Below the pieces are notes generated by a model. That model was not told the origin of the DNA. It was given only the letters and a program-made list of their open reading frames with translations, and did not search any database. From assembly GCA_021414365.1 (NCBI GenBank), contig JAIOOR010000022.1, positions 1 to 43,263 of the forward strand: a stretch of DNA of 43,263 bases, read 5' to 3'. Position 1 is the stretch's first letter. The number at the start of each line of letters is the position of its first letter. Position numbers and translations under genes: made by a program. The DNA is from Nitrosarchaeum sp. (GTDB lineage: Archaea > Thermoproteota > Nitrososphaeria > Nitrososphaerales > Nitrosopumilaceae). Positions 1 through 8,750 of the stretch are shown here, one piece after another.

Positions 1-1122
1 GGTTACAATGTAGGATTGGAAATAGAAAAAATCAAAAAAATTGAAAAAACTTCTAGTTCTGAAAAAAATATTGAAAAAAAAGAAAATTTAGAGAAAAATC
101 CAAACTTGCCAAAAATTCTCTTATTGTCAACTGGGGGAACTATTGCAAGCAAGGTAGATTACAGAACAGGTGCAGTTACTCCAGTTTTAACTGCAGAGGA
201 ACTTAATTCATCAGTTCCCGAACTTGCTAAAATTGCCAATGTTGATGCCGTGGTATTATTTTCAGAATATTCAGAAAACATAATGCCGGAACATTGGTTA
301 AAAATTGCCGAGAAATTAAAAGAATATTCAAATTCAGATTATTCTGGGATTATTATTGCACATGGGACAGATACTATGCATTATACTTCATCATTTCTAT
401 CATTTGCGCTTGCGGGATTTCCTATTCCAATAGCACTTGTAGGTTCACAGAGATCTTCTGATCGTGCATCATCAGATGCCGCACTGAATTTGATTGGAGC
501 AATAAAATTTCTTGTTGGTTGTAAAACAAATGGTGTGTATGTCGTAATGCACCAAGATGAAAACGATGAAACAGTTGCGTGTCATTTAGGAACAAGAGTG
601 AGAAAGAACCACACTAGCAAAAGAGGTGCCTTTCAAACCATTGGAGATAACCCTGCATTCATTGTTGTAAATGATCAAGTAATTAGAAATTCAAAAGATG
701 ATTTTTTCAAAGTCAAAGAATTTCAGCCAAGAATTAATCTAAATACAAAAGTTGCTCTAGTAAAATATCATCCAGGGTATGACCCTGACCTTTTAGGCAA
801 AATCATTGAGATGAATTATGGTGGGATAATTTTTGAAGGTACTGGTTTAGGACATATTGGAAAAACAATGTATGATAATGTAAAAAAAGCAAACGAGAAA
901 GGCATTTTCTTAGGCATGACTTCACAGTGTATTGACGGCAGAGTAAGAATGACAGTTTATGAGAGCGGTCGTGATTTACTTAATTTAGGAATAATTTCCT
1001 TGGAAAACATGATTCCAGAAGTAGCTCTAGTCAAAGCTATGTGGGCTTTAGGAAATTCAAAAACAATTGAAGAGGTCAAACATATTATGCTTCAGAATAT
1101 TGCTTCTGAAATATCTAATTGA
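1..1122 (+). CDS. gatD: Glu-tRNA(Gln) amidotransferase subunit D, 5'-truncated by the window edge
   Basis: GatD is the asparaginase-like subunit of the archaeal GatDE amidotransferase. It releases ammonia from glutamine or asparagine for conversion of Glu-tRNA(Gln) to Gln-tRNA(Gln) in the cytoplasm. The L-asparaginase signature STGGTIAS and the second catalytic motif AHGTDTMH are both present. The frame is open to base 1 and begins GYNVG, which resembles the end of the small N-terminal domain of GatD. The TTG at base 16 is therefore not the true start; roughly 50-60 N-terminal residues probably lie outside the window. A Lys/Glu-rich linker joins that domain to the asparaginase core. gatE follows after 14 nt, so the two are surely one operon. 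Family assignment is firm. Confidence 0.95.
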   Translation, partial: GYNVGLEIEKIKKIEKTSSSEKNIEKKENLEKNPNLPKILLLSTGGTIASKVDYRTGAVTPVLTAEELNSSVPELAKIANVDAVVLFSEYSENIMPEHWLKIAEKLKEYSNSDYSGIIIAHGTDTMHYTSSFLSFALAGFPIPIALVGSQRSSDRASSDAALNLIGAIKFLVGCKTNGVYVVMHQDENDETVACHLGTRVRKNHTSKRGAFQTIGDNPAFIVVNDQVIRNSKDDFFKVKEFQPRINLNTKVALVKYHPGYDPDLLGKIIEMNYGGIIFEGTGLGHIGKTMYDNVKKANEKGIFLGMTSQCIDGRVRMTVYESGRDLLNLGIISLENMIPEVALVKAMWALGNSKTIEEVKHIMLQNIASEISN

Positions 1123-1127
1123 AATGA

Positions 1128-1132
1128 GTGAT
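1128..1132 (+). promoter_or_regulatory. Shine-Dalgarno-like site for gatE
   Basis: GTGAT lies 4 nt before the gatE ATG at 1137 and can pair with the conserved 3' end of archaeal 16S rRNA. It sits in the short gatD-gatE gap, as expected for an internal cistron that cannot be leaderless. This supports the chosen gatE start. Confidence 0.5.
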
Positions 1133-1136
1133 ATGA

Positions 1137-3044
1137 ATGTCTGAATTTTTTATTGAAAATATTGGATTAAAGGTCGGCCTTGAGATACATCAGCAGTTAT
1201 CCACTAACAAAAAATTATTCTGTAATTGTACACCACTTGAATCAGATGAATACACTACTAAATTTCAAAGAAAATTAAGAGCTGTGAAAAGTGAATTAGG
1301 AGAATATGATCCAGCCGCCCTATTTGAGAGTTCCAAGTCTAAAACAATAATGTATTATGCTAACCAAGACAATAGTTGTTTGGTAGAACAAGATGAAGAG
1401 CCTCCTCATGATTTAGATGATGATGCAAAAAATCTTGTATTGATAATTTCATCTGCACTTGAATCAAATATTTTTAGTGAAATTTATCCTATGAGAAAAA
1501 CAGTGATTGACGGCTCAAACACTACTGGTTTTCAGAGAACCATGCTAGTTTCTCAAGGAGGACATATTGATGTAGATGGTGAAAAAATAGGCGTTCAATC
1601 AATTTGTTTAGAAGAAGATGCTGCCAGATTGCTTGGGGACAAGGGAAACATAAGAGAGTACAGCTTAGATCGACTCGGAGTCCCTTTAATTGAAATTGCG
1701 TTAGAACCAGTCGAAGGAGATTCAAAAAAGATAAAAAAAATTGCATTATCTCTTGGAAGATTACTACGAAGTACAAAAAAAGTCACTCGTGGAATTGGAT
1801 CAATTCGACAAGATGTCAATGTTTCAGTAAAGGACGGTGGTGGAGTAGTTGAAGTCAAAGGAGTACAACAGTTAGATCAATTAGAAAAAGTAGTTGAATT
1901 TGAGGCTAAAAGACAACATGGTCTCGTAAAAATAGCCGAAAAAATACAAAATTCAAATTTTGGTGAAATTTCAAGAGATGGGGATATTTTTGATATTACA
2001 AATGACTTTAAGAATTGTCAATCAAAAATCATACAAAAATCATTAAAAGATAATTCAATAATCAAAGCAATTCGAATTAGAAATTTTGCTGACATGTTTG
2101 GTTATTCACCATATGAAGGAATAAGATTAGGAAAAGAGATCGGTCAGCTTGTAAAATTCTATGGGATTGGAGGAGTTTTTCATTCAGACGAATTACCAAA
2201 TTATGGCATAGAAGAAAGTGATGTATCCATTGTAAAAAAAATATTAGAAACAAATGAGAAAGACGCATTTTTAATAATTGCAGCGCCTTTAGAAAAAATA
2301 GATTTTGCAATTGATTCCATAATCAAAAGAATTAGTCAAGCAAAAATTGGAGTGCCTGCTGAAACAAGGTTAGCAACTCTAACTGGTGAAACAACATTTC
2401 TAAGACCTAGACCTGGTGCATCAAGAATGTATCCTGAAACAGATATTCCTCCAATTATTGTGACAAAAAAAGAATTGGAAGATGCAAAAAAGAACATACC
2501 AAAGTCATGGGATGATTCACTTAAAGAGTTACAAAAAAAATATGACTTGAATTTACAGTTGGCAGAACAGATTTTTGATTCACGATATTTAGAAATTTTT
2601 GAAAAAATTTGTGAAAAAATTTCAGTAGTACCAACTTTTGTAGCATCTATTCTCTGTTCTACTATTACAAGCCTAGAAAGAAATGGCTTGAATTCTCAGC
2701 TATTAGCAATAAAAGAAATTGTAAAAACTTTTGAATTTTTAGAAGAAGGAAAAATTGCCAAAGAATCAGTTGAGATCATATTTGAAAATATCATGTCAGG
2801 AAAATCAAAAACAATTGAAGAGGCAATAAAAAACACATCAATTAAAACTGTAAGTAAAGAAGATTTTGAAAAAATCATAGAGAACATTATCGCAAATAAC
2901 AAAGGAATTATTCAAAATCAAAAAGAGCGTTCGGTTAGTTCATTGATGGGGATTGCTATGAAGGAACTTAGGGGAAAAGTATCAGGGGAAACGGTAAATA
3001 GCCTTCTTTTAGAAAAAATAAAGAAATTTTTGGAAAATAGTTAA
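1137..3044 (+). CDS. gatE: Glu-tRNA(Gln) amidotransferase subunit E
   Basis: GatE is the GatB-related subunit that phosphorylates Glu-tRNA(Gln) and transfers ammonia to it. The 635-residue length matches archaeal GatE. The N-terminus carries the GatB/GatE signature KVGLEIHQQL (about residues 12-21) and the early cysteines (FCNC) typical of the family. The central part (about 300-410) looks like the GAD insert shared with bacterial AspRS, which separates GatE from GatB. The C-terminal 110 residues match the YqeY-like tRNA-binding tail, including SLMGIAMKELRGK. It lies 14 nt after gatD, and the tRNA-Leu gene on the opposite strand begins 10 nt beyond its stop. Confidence 0.97.
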   Translation: MSEFFIENIGLKVGLEIHQQLSTNKKLFCNCTPLESDEYTTKFQRKLRAVKSELGEYDPAALFESSKSKTIMYYANQDNSCLVEQDEEPPHDLDDDAKNLVLIISSALESNIFSEIYPMRKTVIDGSNTTGFQRTMLVSQGGHIDVDGEKIGVQSICLEEDAARLLGDKGNIREYSLDRLGVPLIEIALEPVEGDSKKIKKIALSLGRLLRSTKKVTRGIGSIRQDVNVSVKDGGGVVEVKGVQQLDQLEKVVEFEAKRQHGLVKIAEKIQNSNFGEISRDGDIFDITNDFKNCQSKIIQKSLKDNSIIKAIRIRNFADMFGYSPYEGIRLGKEIGQLVKFYGIGGVFHSDELPNYGIEESDVSIVKKILETNEKDAFLIIAAPLEKIDFAIDSIIKRISQAKIGVPAETRLATLTGETTFLRPRPGASRMYPETDIPPIIVTKKELEDAKKNIPKSWDDSLKELQKKYDLNLQLAEQIFDSRYLEIFEKICEKISVVPTFVASILCSTITSLERNGLNSQLLAIKEIVKTFEFLEEGKIAKESVEIIFENIMSGKSKTIEEAIKNTSIKTVSKEDFEKIIENIIANNKGIIQNQKERSVSSLMGIAMKELRGKVSGETVNSLLLEKIKKFLENS

Positions 3045-3054
3045 TCATAATTAA

Positions 3055-3139
3055 TGCGGGAAGTGGGATTTGAACCCACGAACTCCTAGAAGATAAGGAT
3101 CTGAACCTTACGCCTTTGACCAGGCTGGGCGATTCCCGC
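3055..3139 (-). tRNA. tRNA-Leu (anticodon CAG)
   Basis: Read on the minus strand this folds as an 85-nt class II tRNA. It has a perfect 7-bp acceptor stem GCGGGAA/TTCCCGC, a D arm closed by GCC/GGC and an anticodon stem TAAGG/CCTTA. The loop TTCAGAT gives anticodon CAG. A 14-nt variable arm and a T arm GTGGG-TTCAAAT-CCCAC follow. The long variable arm and CAG anticodon identify leucine. The discriminator is A, CCA is not encoded and there is no intron. It converges on gatE with a 10-nt gap. Confidence 0.95.
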
Positions 3140-3188
3140 AATCTAAATTTTGAAATCTAGCATAAGTTTCTTTATTATACTGTTTTAC

Positions 3189-3196
3189 TTAAAATA
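3189..3196 (+). promoter_or_regulatory. TATA-like box for the small zinc-ribbon gene
   Basis: TTAAAATA is centred about 30 nt before the ATG at 3223. That spacing fits an archaeal TATA box driving a leaderless or near-leaderless transcript. It is assigned by sequence and spacing only. Confidence 0.45.
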
Positions 3197-3222
3197 CATC
3201 AGATTAACTAATTGTATAGAAA

Positions 3223-3396
3223 ATGGAATTCAGAGAAATTTATTGTAGCAATTGTAAAAAAGTCCTAGGAAATTATAACATAAAATTTTACAGTGATGAA
3301 AAAATTGGAGAGATAATAAACACGTATCACATATCACACATACGAAGCGGTCATCAAGTTACGATAAGAAAATTAGTCAAAAAATCAGAATCATAG
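3223..3396 (+). CDS. Small zinc-ribbon-like protein (57 aa), function unknown
   Basis: A 57-codon frame starts at an ATG. Near the N-terminus it has a CxxC pair in the context YCSNCKKVLG, like half of a zinc ribbon, and further on a histidine-rich stretch (HISHIRSGH, about residues 36-44) that could supply the other ligands. The tail is basic. A TATA-like box about 30 nt upstream supports real expression. Its last 6 bases overlap the end of the convergent nucleotidase-like gene. I do not recognise a named family; tiny zinc-binding proteins of this kind are frequent in Thaumarchaeota. A role in nucleic-acid binding would be a guess. Confidence 0.65.
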   Translation: MEFREIYCSNCKKVLGNYNIKFYSDEKIGEIINTYHISHIRSGHQVTIRKLVKKSES

Positions 3397-3933
3397 TTTT
3401 AATTTTTCAACAGCTTCAGATAATGTAGAGATTCTGTAAATATTTTGATCAGAAATGTGTTGATTCCACGGTTGTGAGTAAAGAAAGACATTCTTTTTAC
3501 GCTCTAAAAATTTTATTGCGTTTAATGGAGAATCATCAATAAAAACATCATAATCCAAATCTGCCTTCATAGGACCATCAATTACTGAAACATAATTTTG
3601 ATAAGTTATATCATGTAGTTTAAGCCAATTTTTTACAAAAGAATCAGTTGAAAGTTCTCGAGCTGTTACAATATCGACTTGTCCAAAATTTGAAAGATTT
3701 TGTGTTGCTATAGATAAACTATTTTCTGTGGGTGGAATAGAATCCCAATTCTTCCAACATGAAGTCAATTCCTCATAAAAGTCATATCGGTTAATTTTGA
3801 ATTTTTTCCAAAAATCCCAATTAGTTATTTCTTCTTTAGAGATACTACATCTGATCTTATTACTGTAAATTAGCCATGATTCAATTACATCAGCTAGCAC
3901 ACCGTCAACATCTAAAGCAATTTTCAATTTCAT
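3391..3933 (-). CDS. HAD-superfamily 5'(3')-deoxyribonucleotidase-like protein
   Basis: This 180-residue protein starts with the HAD nucleophile motif DVDGVLAD (residues 8-15), in which the first Asp forms the phospho-enzyme and the second acts as general acid. Motif II is TARE near residue 95 and the acidic motif is FIDDSP near 131-136. Length and motif layout match the NT5C/YorS-type deoxyribonucleotidase family (PF06941), which dephosphorylates (deoxy)nucleoside monophosphates. Substrate cannot be read from sequence. It lies 6 nt downstream of dnaJ on the same strand and could be the last cistron of the grpE-dnaK-dnaJ transcript. It overlaps the convergent zinc-ribbon gene by 6 bases. Confidence 0.8.
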   Translation of the reverse strand: MKLKIALDVDGVLADVIESWLIYSNKIRCSISKEEITNWDFWKKFKINRYDFYEELTSCWKNWDSIPPTENSLSIATQNLSNFGQVDIVTARELSTDSFVKNWLKLHDITYQNYVSVIDGPMKADLDYDVFIDDSPLNAIKFLERKKNVFLYSQPWNQHISDQNIYRISTLSEAVEKLKL

Positions 3934-3939
3934 TACCTG

Positions 3940-5019
3940 TTATTCATTAGATTTTTGGAATTCATCTAAAAGATTCTTTTGATGTTTGGTGAGTTTTTTT
4001 GGAATATTAACAACAACTCGTATGAATTGATCTCCTCTGCTTTTTGAATTCATGTGTGGCACGCCTTTGCCTTTTAATTTTATTATGGTGTTTGGTTGGC
4101 TGCCTGATTCCACCTTTACTTTTTCAGTTCCATCCAAAGTTGGAACCATAATTTCACGACCTAGAGCAGCATCAACCATAGATATTTCTTGATCATAAAA
4201 AATATCCATGCCATCTCTCTTGAATTTTTGGTGAGGTTGAACTCTGACTCTAACAATTAGATCTCCATTTATTCCTCCAGGCATTTCATTTCCTTCCTCT
4301 GGAACAGTATAATCACCTGTTTCTACACCTGGCGGAATATCAAATGATATTTTTTTGGTGCCTTTTTTCTTGCCATTTCCTCTACACTCACTACATGGTG
4401 TTTGTATGATTGAGCCTTGTCCTTTACATGTTGAACATGACTCTACTGTAACAAAGGATGCAAATCCCATGCTTCTACTTTTACGTACTTGGCCTTGACC
4501 ATTACATGTTGAACATGTTGTTTTGTTTGTACCAGGTTTGCATCCAGAACCATGACAAATTTCACATGACATTTCTTTGTGTAAATTAATCTCCATTTTT
4601 TTTCCGTGAAGGACATCTTCAAGTGTTACCAAAGTTTCATAAAGAATATCAGAACCCCTTTGTTGTCTATAGCTAGAACCTCCAGTTCTACCAAAGATTG
4701 ATTCAAAAATAGAGTCAAAACCACCGCTTCTTCCAAATAGATCACTAAAGTCACCACGAGCTCCTTGAAAAATATCATCTGTGCTGTATCTTCCATCTAC
4801 ACCAGCATGACCGTGTTGATCGTAGATTTTTCTTTTTTCAGGATCTGAAAGAACTGCATATGCCTCAGAAATTTCTTTAAAGTGTTCTCCAGCTTCTGCA
4901 GACTTGTTACGATCAGGATGAAATTTTAATGCTAATTTTCTATATTGTGCTTTGATTTCATCAGAGCCAGATGATTTTGAAACTCCTAAAACCTCATAAT
5001 AATCACGTTTTGCAGCCAT
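3940..5019 (-). CDS. dnaJ: Chaperone protein DnaJ (Hsp40)
   Basis: This is a full-length type I Hsp40 of 359 residues. The J domain carries the HPD motif at residues 34-36 that stimulates DnaK ATPase. A Gly/Phe-rich stretch (about 80-115) follows. The zinc domain has four CxxCxGxG repeats with cysteine pairs at 152/155, 169/172, 195/198 and 209/212, and the C-terminal substrate-binding domains come last. It lies 44 nt downstream of dnaK. The gap holds a TATA-like TTTATA about 30 nt before the ATG and a GGATGA that could act as a ribosome site, so extra dnaJ transcription is possible. Family assignment is firm. Confidence 0.97.
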   Translation of the reverse strand: MAAKRDYYEVLGVSKSSGSDEIKAQYRKLALKFHPDRNKSAEAGEHFKEISEAYAVLSDPEKRKIYDQHGHAGVDGRYSTDDIFQGARGDFSDLFGRSGGFDSIFESIFGRTGGSSYRQQRGSDILYETLVTLEDVLHGKKMEINLHKEMSCEICHGSGCKPGTNKTTCSTCNGQGQVRKSRSMGFASFVTVESCSTCKGQGSIIQTPCSECRGNGKKKGTKKISFDIPPGVETGDYTVPEEGNEMPGGINGDLIVRVRVQPHQKFKRDGMDIFYDQEISMVDAALGREIMVPTLDGTEKVKVESGSQPNTIIKLKGKGVPHMNSKSRGDQFIRVVVNIPKKLTKHQKNLLDEFQKSNE

Positions 5020-5063
5020 AAGTCATCCTTTAATTGTGATTGATGTATAAATTATGTAATTTG

Positions 5064-6911
5064 TTAACTTTTAGTTTCATCAGTTGAAGATGATTCGGAT
5101 TGTGTGTTATCTTGTTGTCCACCTTCAGCATTTTGTTGGTCTGAACCAGGTTGAGATGCAGCATTTTTGTAAAGTTCAGTTGTAATTTCATTAACTATGG
5201 ATTTTAAGGTATCAAGTTTTGGCTTGAGAACATCAATCTCCTTATCAAGTGATTCTTTTACTTCTTTTACGGCATCAGTAACTTTGATTCCTTGTTCCTG
5301 AGAGATTTTGTCTTTAAGATCATGGTTGACAAGTTTTTCGACAGTGTAGATAAAACTTTCAGATTCATTTCTTAGATCAATTTTCTCTTTTTTCTTTTTA
5401 TCTTCCTCAGAGAATTTTTCAGCATCTTCTTTTAGTTTTTCAATTTCTTCTTTTGATAATTTAGAATTAGATGTAATGGTGATTTTTGCTTCTTTTTTTG
5501 TACCAAGATCTTTTGCTGCTACATTAATTATTCCGTTTGCATCAATGTCAAATTTTACCTCAATTTGAGGAATTCCCCTTGGGGCAGGAGGTAAATCTGT
5601 AAGATTAAAACTTCCCAATGAAACATTATCAGTTGCCATAGGTCTTTCTCCTTGTACAACATGGATTGTAACTGCAGTTTGATTATCTGCTGCTGTTGTG
5701 AAAACTTTACTTTTTGATGTTGGTATTGTTGTATTTCTTTCAATTAATGGCTCTCGTACTCCACCCAAAGTCTCGATTCCCAATGTTAATGGCGTTACAT
5801 CAAGTAATACAATATCGCTAGTTACATCACCTGCAATGATTCCTGCCTGAATTGCTGCACCCATAGCTACTGCCTCCATTGGATCTATACCTGATTCAGG
5901 TTCTTTTTCAAGTACTTCACCAACAAATTTTTTCACTAGAGGAATTCTTGTTGGTCCTCCAACCATTACAATTTTGTTAACATTAGATTTTGATATCTTG
6001 GCATCCTCAAGTGCTTTTTCTATAGAAGGTTTACATCTTTCAATGATAGGTCGAATTAATTCATCAAGTTTTGCTCTTGTCAATCTTAGTTCAAGATTCT
6101 TTGCACCTGATGATGGATCATGAGATATGAAAGGAAGGTTAATGTCAGTTTCCATAATGGTTGAAAGTTCAATCTTTGCTTTTTCTGCAGCTTCTCTAAT
6201 TCTAGCCATTGCAGTAGAGTCTTTAGAAAGATCAACTCCCTCTTTTTTCCTAAATTCATCAAGAATGTAATTAATTACAACTTTATCCATATCTGTTCCA
6301 CCTAATTGAGTATCACCTGAGGTACTCATCACTTCAAAGACACCGCCGCCCATTTCCATTATTGTGACATCAAGTGTACCACCTCCAAAGTCAAATACAA
6401 GAATTTTCATGTCTTGTTTTGTTTTATCTAACCCAAATGCCAAAGATGCAGCTGTTGGTTCATTTATTATTCTTACAACATCAAGACCTGCAATAGTCCC
6501 TGCGTCTTTGGTTGCTTGACGTTGGTTATCATCAAAATATGCTGGGACGGTAATCACTGCTTTATCAACAGGTTCTCCTATGAAGGCTTCAGCATCTTTT
6601 TTTATTTTTTGAAGGATAAATGCTGAGATTTGTTGAGGTTTGTAATTTTTATCTTGAATTTTAAAAATATAGTCAGAACCCATTTTCCTTTTTGCTGCAG
6701 CAATGGTACTATCAGGATTAGTAACAGCCTGTCTTCTAGCAGGTTCGCCTACCAAAAGTTCACCAGTTTTTGTAAATGCCACGACTGAAGGGAATGCTTT
6801 TCCGCCTACTGTAGCGCCTTCTGCTGCGGGAATAATAGTTGGTTTTCCACCCATCATTACTGCAGCCGCAGAATTGCTTGTTCCTAAATCTATTCCTATT
6901 ATTTTAGCCAT
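5064..6911 (-). CDS. dnaK: Chaperone protein DnaK (Hsp70)
   Basis: This is a complete 615-residue Hsp70. The ATPase domain begins with [12 protein letters not shown] and has the phosphate-2 motif [10 protein letters not shown]. The interdomain linker region reads [16 protein letters not shown], and the substrate-binding domain, helical lid and a Gln/Ser/Glu-rich disordered tail follow. In mesophilic archaea Hsp70 is regarded as an acquisition from bacteria, and the bacterial-like gene order grpE-dnaK-dnaJ seen here agrees with that. The gene starts 12 nt after the grpE stop, so the two are co-transcribed. No truncation or missing motif is visible. Confidence 0.98.
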   Translation of the reverse strand: MAKIIGIDLGTSNSAAAVMMGGKPTIIPAAEGATVGGKAFPSVVAFTKTGELLVGEPARRQAVTNPDSTIAAAKRKMGSDYIFKIQDKNYKPQQISAFILQKIKKDAEAFIGEPVDKAVITVPAYFDDNQRQATKDAGTIAGLDVVRIINEPTAASLAFGLDKTKQDMKILVFDFGGGTLDVTIMEMGGGVFEVMSTSGDTQLGGTDMDKVVINYILDEFRKKEGVDLSKDSTAMARIREAAEKAKIELSTIMETDINLPFISHDPSSGAKNLELRLTRAKLDELIRPIIERCKPSIEKALEDAKISKSNVNKIVMVGGPTRIPLVKKFVGEVLEKEPESGIDPMEAVAMGAAIQAGIIAGDVTSDIVLLDVTPLTLGIETLGGVREPLIERNTTIPTSKSKVFTTAADNQTAVTIHVVQGERPMATDNVSLGSFNLTDLPPAPRGIPQIEVKFDIDANGIINVAAKDLGTKKEAKITITSNSKLSKEEIEKLKEDAEKFSEEDKKKKEKIDLRNESESFIYTVEKLVNHDLKDKISQEQGIKVTDAVKEVKESLDKEIDVLKPKLDTLKSIVNEITTELYKNAASQPGSDQQNAEGGQQDNTQSESSSTDETKS

Positions 6912-6923
6912 TTTGTTTCATCA

Positions 6924-7520
6924 TTATTTTTTTGATATTTCTACCAGTGTTGGTCTAATAACTCTCTTATGAGAAATATATCCTTTCCTAAGTTCTTTGG
7001 TAATTGTATTGGCATCTAGCTCAGAGTCAGTAATAATAGAAATTGCCTCATGAAAGTTTGGATCAAATATTTCACCTAATGCATCAATAGGAGTCACATC
7101 ATATTTTGCTAACAAAGAGTCCATATTTTTCAAAATAGAATCTAATCCTTCCGTATTGATCTTACTTTCTGCAAAAACTTGTCTAGCTCGTATAAAATCA
7201 TCATAAATTTTTAAAAAATCCAACATAAATTCATCAATTTTTAAATTTACACCTTTTTCAATATCAGATTGAGTTTTTCTATGTAGATTTTGATAATCTG
7301 CTAATACGTGTTTGATTTTTTCTTCATAATCTTTTACTTTTTGTTTTTCTTTTTCTAAAAGATTTTCTAATTGAATTATTGATAGATTTTCAGAATCAGA
7401 TTGTATTGAACCATCTGCATCATTTTGTATATAATCATCATGTGAATCATTGATTTGATTCTTAGAAATTACATTAACTGGAATTTCGTCGGGATTATTT
7501 TCATCTGACAATTCAAACAT
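6924..7520 (-). CDS. grpE: Nucleotide exchange factor GrpE
   Basis: A 198-residue protein with an acidic low-complexity N-terminus (residues 1-45), a long coiled-coil helix (about 48-105) and a compact C-terminal beta domain ending in GYISHKRVIRPTLVEISK, which matches the GrpE signature around the conserved Arg-Pro. GrpE promotes ADP release from DnaK. It is the first gene of grpE-dnaK-dnaJ, with 12 nt to dnaK. A good TATA-like box lies just upstream inside the 26-nt gap from the preceding gene, so the chaperone operon probably has its own promoter. Confidence 0.95.
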   Translation of the reverse strand: MFELSDENNPDEIPVNVISKNQINDSHDDYIQNDADGSIQSDSENLSIIQLENLLEKEKQKVKDYEEKIKHVLADYQNLHRKTQSDIEKGVNLKIDEFMLDFLKIYDDFIRARQVFAESKINTEGLDSILKNMDSLLAKYDVTPIDALGEIFDPNFHEAISIITDSELDANTITKELRKGYISHKRVIRPTLVEISKK

Positions 7521-7534
7521 AATGATCTATTAGC

Positions 7535-7543
7535 TAATTTATA
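7535..7543 (-). promoter_or_regulatory. TATA-like box for the grpE-dnaK-dnaJ operon
   Basis: On the minus strand TATAAATTA is centred about 20-25 nt before the grpE ATG. It falls between grpE and the stop of the upstream gene, so chaperone transcription can start here without read-through. I see no clear repressor operator around it. Confidence 0.5.
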
Positions 7544-7546
7544 CTC

Positions 7547-8686
7547 TTATTGAATAATTTCACATAGAGGATTGGCTTTAATTACAATAATATTAGTAGC
7601 CTGTTTATTTTTTTCTATATTTTCAAAATCTATTTTTGAGCATGCTACAATAATTGTGGTTTTGTCACTATGAAATAAATCAGAGTTTAGATGCTCATAA
7701 GCTTCTACATCACCAATGTAATCACGTAATCTTGAAGTTAGATTCTGTAACATTTCAATTTTATCTCCACGCATTTCATGTTGATCAAGTGTCCAAGATA
7801 ATGCAATTTTTGTTCGACTAGCTTTTAGGTCATTTTTCTTTAATGTGGAGCGAATTTCATCAATTAGTTTCTTAATATAACCATCAATTCCCTTAACGCT
7901 GCCATTGATTAGATACATCAAGGTATTTGCACTCTCAAATGAGGAGCCTAGTGATTTTAAATCAAATAGTCCACTGACCATGTTATCTAAGAAGATTTCT
8001 TGAAAGTCGTCTGAAGAAAGATCTTTTTTTGTAACATCATCTTGAACATACCTACATACCTCTAAAATGCTACTTAGGCTAGAAAATCTAGATAGTACAT
8101 TAATTGCATGAAAATGTTCAGATGAAGAAATTGCTACAAATTTTTTTTCCTTTTTTCCTGTTGTTAAAAGATCTGTTAAAGTTGAGTCCTCTTTCCCATT
8201 AAAAGAACCAATAAACTTTGGTTGTTGATTAAGATCCTCTAAAGGATAGTAAAAGTAAGAGATTTGTTTTCCTACTTCAAGTCCTGTCACATGTTCAAGG
8301 AGTGAAATATTTTCATTATTTCCACCAAAACCAGTAGGCAGAGTGTAAATTACAGAGCTATTTTTTTTTAGAGAGGCTGTTGCATCTTTGAATTTAGAAT
8401 GAATTTCAGTTTTGATATCTTGTCCTGTTTTTCTGATTCTCGGTGTAAAGAAGAGGTATTGAGCTTTTGAAATGGCTACATCAATTGGTTCCATGGCCAA
8501 CAATGGTTCATCTTCTTTTAGAGAAGATACATTGGGATAAGTTTTAGCTATTTCAGATTTTAGAGAAATTGCAGATGGTGTTGATTCATCAATAATGTAT
8601 ACATCTGCACCCTTTATTGCCATTTGACATGCAATAGCATAACCTTCGGTGCTAAGTCCATAAACAACAACTTTTGCTCCCCCCAT
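7547..8686 (-). CDS. Divergent nucleotide-sugar dehydrogenase-like protein lacking the catalytic cysteine
   Basis: This 379-residue protein can be laid over the UDP-glucose/GDP-mannose dehydrogenase family from end to end. It has an N-terminal Rossmann segment VVVYGLSTEGYAIA, a stretch ENISLLEHVTGLEVGKQI resembling the family's LLE-SGLKVGEDF region, a helical middle, and a C-terminal part (KIALSWTLDQHEMRGDKIEM) resembling the UDP-binding domain with its DDVRESP motif. Two key features are degraded. The dinucleotide motif is GLSTEG instead of GxGxxG, and I find no GGHC-type catalytic cysteine loop. It is probably a non-catalytic or repurposed paralogue. It lies just upstream of grpE and is divergent from the DUF354 gene. 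Homology is inferred by eye and is moderate; the function is unknown. Confidence 0.6.
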   Translation of the reverse strand: MGGAKVVVYGLSTEGYAIACQMAIKGADVYIIDESTPSAISLKSEIAKTYPNVSSLKEDEPLLAMEPIDVAISKAQYLFFTPRIRKTGQDIKTEIHSKFKDATASLKKNSSVIYTLPTGFGGNNENISLLEHVTGLEVGKQISYFYYPLEDLNQQPKFIGSFNGKEDSTLTDLLTTGKKEKKFVAISSSEHFHAINVLSRFSSLSSILEVCRYVQDDVTKKDLSSDDFQEIFLDNMVSGLFDLKSLGSSFESANTLMYLINGSVKGIDGYIKKLIDEIRSTLKKNDLKASRTKIALSWTLDQHEMRGDKIEMLQNLTSRLRDYIGDVEAYEHLNSDLFHSDKTTIIVACSKIDFENIEKNKQATNIIVIKANPLCEIIQ

Positions 8687-8750
8687 TACACATAAGGCTA
8701 GTAATAGACTAAGAAAAACTTATTGAACTTACCATAATAATAGAAAATAC

